In this document: piece after piece, positions 8,207 through 12,777 of the stretch
How positions within the stretch are numbered: the first letter of the stretch is position 1
Layout of the letters: each line of letters starts with the position of its first letter
Source: Chitinophagales bacterium
GTDB lineage: Bacteria; Bacteroidota; Bacteroidia; Chitinophagales; UBA2359
Length of the DNA: 12,777 nt
Assembly: GCA_020629335.1 (NCBI GenBank)
Contig: JAHDDN010000119.1
Span: 1-12,777 of the forward strand
Direction: 5' to 3'
Notes under the pieces: generated by a model
What the model was told of the DNA's origin: nothing
Seen by the model: only the letters and a program-made list of their open reading frames with translations
The model's database searches: none
Translations under genes and position numbers: made by a program

Positions 8207-8308
8207 CCCATTTCTGTTTTTTCATTCGACCGTAGTAGGGGCGGTACCTGTGTGTCCGCCCTTAGTGCTACCTATGTGTGCGCCCACGAATGAAAAAACA
8301 GAAATGGG
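8207..8308. repeat. Perfect 22-bp inverted repeat around a 58-nt centre
   Basis: The left arm 8207-8228 (CCCATTTCTG, T-run, CATTCG) and right arm 8287-8308 (CGAATG, A-run, CAGAAATGGG) are exact reverse complements over 22 nt. In a transcript they would form a long stem carrying a GC-rich apical domain. That apex holds a stem GGGCGG (8239-8244) with CCGCCC (8256-8261), optionally closed by GTAG/CTAC (8232-8235 and 8268-8271). GGGG-CTT-CCCC just upstream, followed within a few bases by a T-run, could act as a weak rightward terminator. Twenty-two perfect pairs are far beyond chance at this distance. Confidence 0.75.
8243..8285 (+). repeat. Two tandem imperfect 19-mers inside the inverted repeat
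   Basis: GGTACCTGTGTGTCCGCCC (8243-8261) and GCTACCTATGTGTGCGCCC (8267-8285) match at 16 of 19 positions, with a period of 24 nt. They fill most of the centre between the long arms. Two copies with changes suggest a duplicated module within the structured element rather than a CRISPR or a coding repeat. Confidence 0.6.
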
Positions 8309-8479
8309 TCGGGCTGTCCGTTCTTATGTGGCTATGCTGCTCCTATTCCGCTAAGGCCCGCTTGTCTGCCCTTCGGGCCAGCCATCGCGTACCTAAGCTC
8401 CATAAGTCGCATCATATACGCCACATACCACTTCCATCCCTAAGCCAATAGCGAATTAAATCCAGAAAGAGAATAGCGT

Positions 8480-8512
8480 TTTGAAACTTAATATTGTGTA
8501 GTGATAAATTTA
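8480..8512 (+). promoter_or_regulatory. Candidate promoter of the restriction endonuclease gene
   Basis: TTTG at 8480-8483 is followed after 21 nt by TAAATTTA at 8505-8512, which matches TAnnTTTG except for its last base. The spacing is at the upper end of the usual 19-21 nt. A start point near 8518 would leave a leader of about 20 nt before the ATG at 8541. The ribosome-binding region is AT-rich with no Shine-Dalgarno sequence, as is usual in Bacteroidota. It is a weaker match than the methyltransferase promoter. Confidence 0.42.
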
Positions 8513-8540
8513 TAACTATTTTTACAAAAAAGTATATGTT

Positions 8541-9362
8541 ATGGAATTGAAAGAGGATGAATTGGTAAATGGTATAAAGGAATGGACAATGTGGTGGATT
8601 GAACAAAGGAGAAACAAATTGATTAGACAGCTTTCAAATACAATGTCGTTAAATCCATTTATTACTCCCTTTTTATTTGATTATCACAATCTTAATTCTA
8701 TTGAAGATTTTGTAGACCTTATTTTAGCTAGCCACTTAATGAATGGGCATAATACAGGATTCGGAAAACTTGTTGATGAAAAATTCCTTCCTAATGTATT
8801 TGGAGCAAAAAAACTTGATAAAAAATACAGAGAAGCAAATACTCCACTTGAAAATAGTGCTTTCAATGAAATTGATCACCTTATTACACGTACAGATGGG
8901 GCTATTGAACTTTTATCTTTAAAAGCAGGAAAATGGACAATACAGTTATCTATGGCTATTCAACTTAATAGGTCATTTAGTGATATTTTGAAATTTTATG
9001 GAAAATCATTTGATAAAATTGTTGTAGGAGTATATTATGGTAATTCAGATTCTCTTACTGATAAGTATGATATACTTAGGGGAATAAATAGGGGGGCAGA
9101 GCATCATGTTAATGATTTGACAAAAAATGTAAGAGTGTATGCTGGACAAGAATTTTGGACTTGGTTAGGTAATGGCAATGAAAATACTCAGTTTTTAGTC
9201 TTAAAAGGTATTGTTGATGCAATTGAAGAGGCTAACATCAAAAGAGAGAATAAAAAATTATTGGATTCATATAAAAGTGTAATTGGACAAAGATTTGAAT
9301 CTACACTCGGTAAAGATAGCCCTGAAAAATGGATTGAATTCTTAAAAAAAATCAATTCTTAG
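8541..9362 (+). CDS. Type II restriction endonuclease, EcoO109I-like (predicted RGGNCCY)
   Basis: A 273-residue endonuclease, nearly the length of EcoO109I (272). I recognise long stretches shared with EcoO109I from memory: MSLNPFITPFLFDYH (35-49), HLMNGHNTGFGKL (65-77), NEIDHLITR (109-117), IELLSLKAGKWTIQLSMAIQLN (122-143), VVGVYYGN (161-168), TDKYDILRGIN (173-183) and VYAGQEFW (199-206). EcoO109I cuts RG^GNCCY as a dimer. Its Lys-126, the residue that activates water, aligns with K128 here, and D112 is the likely metal ligand of the PD-(D/E)xK fold. The residue two before the lysine is S126, with E123 nearby. The gene is tail-to-tail with its methyltransferase, 15 nt apart. It is AT-rich: 15 G+C in 60 nt at 8641-8700 against 29 in 60 at 7801-7860 in comA, which fits horizontal transfer. 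Family is very likely; specificity is predicted by similarity. Confidence 0.88.
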   Translation: MELKEDELVNGIKEWTMWWIEQRRNKLIRQLSNTMSLNPFITPFLFDYHNLNSIEDFVDLILASHLMNGHNTGFGKLVDEKFLPNVFGAKKLDKKYREANTPLENSAFNEIDHLITRTDGAIELLSLKAGKWTIQLSMAIQLNRSFSDILKFYGKSFDKIVVGVYYGNSDSLTDKYDILRGINRGAEHHVNDLTKNVRVYAGQEFWTWLGNGNENTQFLVLKGIVDAIEEANIKRENKKLLDSYKSVIGQRFESTLGKDSPEKWIEFLKKINS

Positions 9363-9377
9363 AGTCAGCGATTGACA

Positions 9378-10646
9378 CTATGTAACATCTGAATTAAAGG
9401 GGATTTCTAATTGAATATTATTAGTAGAGGTTTTGTCTAAAGATGAGTAGTATGAAGTATTACCAGAAAATGCCTTACCATCTTTCCAAAATGTTCTAGT
9501 TCTTACATGTGGCCTAATTTTAGTAATAACAAAATCTTGCTTTACTTTTAAATTAGGTTTAAGATGTTTACTTTTTTTAAGTAATTCTTTTATTACTTTT
9601 CCTGCAATTTGTCCTAATCTTACAGGCACCGCATTTCCAATTTGTTTAAATTTTTCAGAGGTTGTTCCTTGAAATTCCCAATTAATTGGAAATTCTTGAA
9701 TGGCAGCAGCTTCCCCAACAGTAATTGCTCTAAGTTCTGTTGGGTGACACATACTGGTTCCTGCATGATTAGGCATCGTTACTACAGTGGGAGATGGAAA
9801 ATCAAAAGATAATTTTCGCCAATAAGCACTTCTACCGCCTTTTAAATACCAACTCTTTCCCATAGATTCCTTTTGTATAGGAATAGGGAGGCTTCGCCAA
9901 TTTCCACCTTCGGGTATCATGGCTAGATATTTTAGTTTTCTAGGGCTAAAATTCAATACTTGAGGATATGGGTCTTTAAAACCACTCTCTGGCCCTATAA
10001 CATCACCTAAAGTTTTAAATTTTGGTAAATTATCAATAGGTCTATTGCTATATATAGGCTTGGGGAAATCTGATTTACAACCAAATTTATTTCCTATTAA
10101 TAGTACTCTTTCCCTAACTTGTGGAGCTCCATAATTAACAACATTTACAACATAGCAATCAACATGATAACCAATTTTGTTAAAATCTTTGATTAGGTAT
10201 TTAAGTAGTGACCCTTTTTCCAGAAATAGTTTATCAATATCCTTAGAAGCATTTTTCTTTGGTACAAGCGGCACAGATAAAATCCCTCTCACATTTTCCA
10301 TCAAAAAAACCTTAGGTTTAACATCATTTACTACCCTCAAAAACTCAAATGTCATTTGACCTCTAACATCTTCAACACCTAACCTTTTCCCAAAAACACT
10401 AAACGCCTGACAAGGAGGGCCTCCTGCAATTAAGTCAATATCATTTTCTGAAACACCAAAATCTCTAATGTTTTGGATTCCAAAATCTGTAATACTCTTA
10501 TCAAATACCTTAATATCAGGTCTGTTTACTCTTATTGTTTTAACTGCTGCTTTATTATTTTCAACACATATTATAGGTTTGAATCCAGACTCTTCTAATC
10601 CTAAATCTAAGCCCATAGCACCAGAAAATAATGATATAAAATTCAT
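9378..10646 (-). CDS. DNA (cytosine-5-)-methyltransferase, cognate of the EcoO109I-like enzyme
   Basis: A 422-residue C5-cytosine methyltransferase with the family motifs in order. Motif I is FISLFSGAMGLDLGLEESG (3-21), which binds S-adenosylmethionine. Motif IV is GGPPCQAFS (75-83) with catalytic C79. Motif VI is ENVRG (117-121), and motif VIII is QVRERVLLIG (176-185). The target-recognition region spans about 190-285. Motif IX is RAITVGEAAAIQEFP (306-320) and motif X is GNAVPVRLG (337-345). About 75 residues follow motif X, a tail longer than minimal enzymes have. Motif I begins at residue 3, which fixes the start at 10646. It should methylate GGNCC-type sites and protect the host from the adjacent endonuclease. 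Its codons are AT-rich (15 G+C in 60 nt at 10141-10200), like the endonuclease. No controller-protein gene accompanies the pair. Confidence 0.92.
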   Translation of the reverse strand: MNFISLFSGAMGLDLGLEESGFKPIICVENNKAAVKTIRVNRPDIKVFDKSITDFGIQNIRDFGVSENDIDLIAGGPPCQAFSVFGKRLGVEDVRGQMTFEFLRVVNDVKPKVFLMENVRGILSVPLVPKKNASKDIDKLFLEKGSLLKYLIKDFNKIGYHVDCYVVNVVNYGAPQVRERVLLIGNKFGCKSDFPKPIYSNRPIDNLPKFKTLGDVIGPESGFKDPYPQVLNFSPRKLKYLAMIPEGGNWRSLPIPIQKESMGKSWYLKGGRSAYWRKLSFDFPSPTVVTMPNHAGTSMCHPTELRAITVGEAAAIQEFPINWEFQGTTSEKFKQIGNAVPVRLGQIAGKVIKELLKKSKHLKPNLKVKQDFVITKIRPHVRTRTFWKDGKAFSGNTSYYSSLDKTSTNNIQLEIPFNSDVT

Positions 10647-10650
10647 AATA

Positions 10651-10681
10651 CAAATATAACTAAAATAGCGGTTTTTTCAAA
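10651..10681 (-). promoter_or_regulatory. Consensus promoter of the methyltransferase gene, possibly leaderless
   Basis: On the minus strand, TTTG (complement of 10678-10681) is followed after exactly 19 nt by TATATTTG (complement of 10651-10658). Both boxes match the Bacteroidota consensus TTTG-N19-21-TAnnTTTG in full. The -7 box ends only 4 nt before the ATG at 10644-10646, so transcription should begin at or within a few bases of the start codon and the mRNA may have no leader. Motif I at residue 3 makes this start codon hard to move. Confidence 0.65.
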
Positions 10682-10770
10682 GTTGGTTTTTATTACTACG
10701 AAGTTATTTGAAGCCTGTAGAATTCTATACTCTCCCTTATATATACTAAATAACCTTTGGCAATTTGACC

Positions 10771-12084
10771 TTAATAAGCCGTCAATTCCTCCAACAATTC
10801 AACTAGCTCTCCAGTCAAACTCTGCCGACTAAACACGCTTATATCCTCTTGGCCATCCAATACCAATTCACCTTTTAAGAAGGCTTCATAATAAGCCTTA
10901 ATCTTTTCTTTTAAAAGATCCTTATCCTCAAACCCCAAAGCCACTCCCGCATTTTGTTCTCGAATAATTCGAGCTGCATCCCCTTGCGGATAACCAATGC
11001 ATAAAATGGGACGTTGAGCAGCTAAATACTCATACAATTTCAAGGGAATCCGCCCCATAGAATTAGGTGCGTCATTCACCAATAATAAAAGTAATTGAGA
11101 AGAAGCCACTTTCGTTAAAGCTTCCCGATGAGCTAAATGATCAATTTTAACAGTTTGTTCTTTTAAGCTATTCTTAGCCATACTACTAAAAATACTGAAG
11201 TCAGTCTTGCCAATAAACTGTATAGAAAGATGATCCAAGAAATCAGGCAATTCTTTTCCTAACTCCCCCAATACTTCCCATAAATGCTGAGGATTACGAT
11301 CCTTAGTAGTCGTACCAATATGGCTAATAGTAAATTTTTGATCTAATTCAGGAGCCTGTTGAGCAAAATCATTTTCATCAAAACCATTGGTGATTACGTG
11401 AACGTTATTAGCTCCCATTTCTCTAAACTCATCCGCCCAATGCCAACTCACAGTTACGACCGCATCCGCATTTTTAATAACCGACTTTTCCATTTTGTGA
11501 TGTTGTCGATCAGCCCATTTACTGAGCTTTAATTGATTGTAGTAATCAATATTCGTCCACGGGTCACGGAAATCAGCTATCCAAGGAATACCTGTCTCTT
11601 TGCGAATTGCTTGGGCAATCATATGAACCGAGTGAGGTGGCCCACTACTCAGTATAGCATCCACAGGATGCTCCTTTAAATAGGCACTTAAAAATTGAAT
11701 GGAAGGTTTGATCCAAAAACGACGAGCATCAGGAATGAAAAAATTTCCCCTTACCCAAGTAGCTAAGGAATGGAGTTGGCTATTTTTTTCTTTTTCTTCT
11801 ATGAACCCAGCCTGTACCTTATCCTCTTTTTTAATACCAACAAACCTCTTATACCAATCATAAGGTTCCCATATTTCTTGTCGGACTATAGTCGTACCAG
11901 GCTTTACCTGCGCATTTAAAGATTCATCTATGATGGGATAATCAGCATCCTTAGCAGTAAAAATAATAGGCTCCCACCCAAAATCAGCTAAGTATTTACT
12001 GAATTTGAGACACCTTTGTACACCAGCGCCACCACTTGGCGGCCAGTAGTAAGTGATAATTAATAATTTAGGGTTTTTGCTCAT
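10771..12084 (-). CDS. GT4-like glycosyltransferase (GT-B fold)
   Basis: A 437-residue predicted retaining glycosyltransferase of family GT4 with two Rossmann-like halves. The N-terminal acceptor domain opens LLIITYYWPPSGGAGVQRCLKF (8-29), where the glycine-rich GGAGVQR loop is a GT4 hallmark; SSGPPHSVH (146-154) and IADFRDPW (169-176) follow. ADAVVTVSWHWADEF (206-220) and VITNGFDENDF (230-240) lead to the interdomain linker. The C-terminal nucleotide-sugar domain has ISHIGT (253-258) and RIPLKLYEYLAAQRPIL (345-361), whose K349 and E352 sit where GT4 enzymes contact the donor. No membrane segment or signal peptide is present, so it acts at the cytoplasmic face, probably on surface polysaccharide or glycolipid. 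Donor and acceptor cannot be told, and no polysaccharide cluster is visible here. It starts 2 nt after the pcm stop, so both are probably one transcript. Confidence 0.85.
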   Translation of the reverse strand: MSKNPKLLIITYYWPPSGGAGVQRCLKFSKYLADFGWEPIIFTAKDADYPIIDESLNAQVKPGTTIVRQEIWEPYDWYKRFVGIKKEDKVQAGFIEEKEKNSQLHSLATWVRGNFFIPDARRFWIKPSIQFLSAYLKEHPVDAILSSGPPHSVHMIAQAIRKETGIPWIADFRDPWTNIDYYNQLKLSKWADRQHHKMEKSVIKNADAVVTVSWHWADEFREMGANNVHVITNGFDENDFAQQAPELDQKFTISHIGTTTKDRNPQHLWEVLGELGKELPDFLDHLSIQFIGKTDFSIFSSMAKNSLKEQTVKIDHLAHREALTKVASSQLLLLLVNDAPNSMGRIPLKLYEYLAAQRPILCIGYPQGDAARIIREQNAGVALGFEDKDLLKEKIKAYYEAFLKGELVLDGQEDISVFSRQSLTGELVELLEELTAY

Positions 12085-12086
12085 TA

Positions 12087-12764
12087 CTAATCCATACGTT
12101 CAACTTTCCCCTTTAACATAGGAACAAATCTAAAATTCTGTAGTTTGACTATTTTGATTTTGTCTTGACTAATTTTGGTGAGACATTGCATTTGTTGCAT
12201 GCTGCTATCGCCTACAGGGGCCACTAATTTACCTCCCACTTGCAATTGATCTAACAAGGCTTTGGGTATATGACTGGTGGCGGCAGTAATAATAATTCTA
12301 TCAAATGGACCATGCTCCAAAGCTCCTTCATGTCCATCTCCATAGATGCACTTAATATCAGTATAACCAAGATCTTTTAATAATTTACTAGAGCGATCAT
12401 GAAGGACCTTAATGCGCTCTATAGTAACAACATCTGCTCCCATTTCAGCTAATACAGCTGCTTGATAACCAGATCCTGTACCGATCTCTAATACCTTTAA
12501 ATTAGGGCGGAGTTCTAATAATTCAGACTGGATAGCGACAGTCAATGGTTGTGAAATTGTTTGCTGTTCACCTATCGCATTTGGCGCATTTTCATAGGCT
12601 TTTTGTTCCATACCCTTGATCACGAATAAGTGGCGAGGAATACGTTTCATAGCAGCTAAAACTCGTTCATCTTTGACCCCATTCTCTCTTATAAATTCGA
12701 CCATATTATTGCGCATTCCTGCATAGAGTGCCTGGTCTCCCCATTTCTTCAAGCTAATATCCAT
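12087..12764 (-). CDS. pcm: Protein-L-isoaspartate O-methyltransferase
   Basis: A 225-residue S-adenosylmethionine-dependent enzyme that methylates L-isoaspartyl residues in damaged proteins and so starts their repair to aspartate. Diagnostic segments are IPRHLFV (42-48), EQQTISQPLTVA (66-77) at the substrate site, motif I VLEIGTGSGYQAAVLAEMG (91-109), acidic TIERI (114-118), YGDGHEGALEHGPFDRIIITAA (141-162), the post-motif QLQVGGKLVAPVG (173-185), and RFVPMLKG (212-219) near the end. The length is normal for the family. The ATG at 12762-12764 is the first in the window. The frame stays open for the last 13 nt, so an upstream start outside the window cannot be excluded, though the family core is complete. 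The promoter lies beyond the right edge. The enzyme is cytoplasmic. Confidence 0.93.
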   Translation of the reverse strand: MDISLKKWGDQALYAGMRNNMVEFIRENGVKDERVLAAMKRIPRHLFVIKGMEQKAYENAPNAIGEQQTISQPLTVAIQSELLELRPNLKVLEIGTGSGYQAAVLAEMGADVVTIERIKVLHDRSSKLLKDLGYTDIKCIYGDGHEGALEHGPFDRIIITAATSHIPKALLDQLQVGGKLVAPVGDSSMQQMQCLTKISQDKIKIVKLQNFRFVPMLKGKVERMD

Positions 12765-12777
12765 TTCGACTAATTTT

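Larger units (their letters stand above)
8196..8446. repeat. Structured intergenic repeat-like element, possible ncRNA
   Basis: A block of about 250 nt, richer in G+C than the genes on its right, with nested pairing and no coding frame of note. Possible closing pairs are TTAGGG (8196-8201) with CCCTAA (8438-8443), or GGCTT (8201-8205) with AAGCC (8442-8446). Inside are GGGG-CTT-CCCC (8199-8209), the long arms at 8207-8308, GCCC-TTC-GGGC (8368-8378), GGCCCG/CGGGCC (8355-8360 and 8374-8379), TATGTGGC/GCCACATA (8325-8332 and 8420-8427), and an 11-bp pairing with two mismatches (8323-8333 with 8396-8406). The string GGGTCGGGCTGTCCG (8306-8320) and the ending CTTCCATCCCTAA (8431-8443) resemble intergenic repeats I remember from flavobacterial genomes. 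I know no published name for them. It could be a mobile structured repeat, a non-coding RNA or both. Confidence 0.55.

Noticed and set aside
8243..8285. CRISPR-like repeat-spacer pattern
   Set aside because: There are only two imperfect 19-mers separated by 5 nt, with no further units and no cas genes.
8412..8606. A minus-strand frame spanning the endonuclease promoter and start, considered as a small controller gene
   Set aside because: The 64-residue product has no helix-turn-helix pattern and overlaps the endonuclease start on the opposite strand.
10177..10659. Two plus-strand frames of about 60 codons across the methyltransferase gene
   Set aside because: Both are antisense to conserved motifs I to VI and encode no recognisable protein.
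10718..10727. Perfect palindrome TAGAATTCTA upstream of the methyltransferase promoter
   Set aside because: Ten bases in AT-rich sequence can occur by chance, and it lies well upstream of the -33 box with no second copy.

Overview
The window most likely comes from a member of the phylum Bacteroidota. The protein families point that way: a TonB-dependent receptor with an N-terminal carboxypeptidase-regulatory-like domain, a giant secreted M1 peptidase, a TPR protein paired with phosphosulfolactate synthase, and a GT4 glycosyltransferase with a YYWPPSGGAGVQR start. Three upstream regions also carry promoter-like sequences of the Bacteroidota type (TTTG, about 19-21 nt, TAnnTTTG). I cannot name the genus.

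Layout. 1-111: promoter with a palindromic, DtxR-box-like operator. 112-2424 (+): TonB-dependent receptor. 2429-5605 (-): M1 metallopeptidase with an apparent C-terminal outer-membrane beta-barrel; it converges on the receptor with a 4-nt gap. 5606-5932: divergent intergenic region. 5933-8126 (+): two overlapping genes, a TPR-repeat protein and phosphosulfolactate synthase (ComA family). 8127-8540: a gene-free stretch holding an 8-nt-periodic perfect hairpin, a structured GC-richer repeat of about 250 nt, and the candidate promoter of the next gene. 8541-10646: an AT-rich type II restriction-modification cassette closely resembling EcoO109I (RGGNCCY), with endonuclease and C5-cytosine methyltransferase convergent and 15 nt apart. 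10771-12764 (-): a GT4 glycosyltransferase and protein-L-isoaspartate O-methyltransferase (pcm), 2 nt apart and probably one operon read from the right.

How the parts relate. The restriction-modification pair looks like a transferred insert. Sampled 60-nt lines inside it have 15-18 G+C, against 29 in sampled lines of the comA and glycosyltransferase genes, and the insert abuts a structured repeat. The methyltransferase promoter is a full match to the Bacteroidota consensus and lies so close to the start codon that the mRNA may be leaderless. The endonuclease promoter is weaker, and no controller (C) gene is present. The receptor and peptidase are cell-envelope functions. The receptor's operator suggests metal-dependent control, but its substrate cannot be read from sequence.

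I did not find a clearly new multi-gene system. The least explained items are the structured repeat at about 8196-8446, the TPR-ComA pair in an organism not expected to make coenzyme M, the peptidase-barrel fusion and the leaderless methyltransferase promoter.
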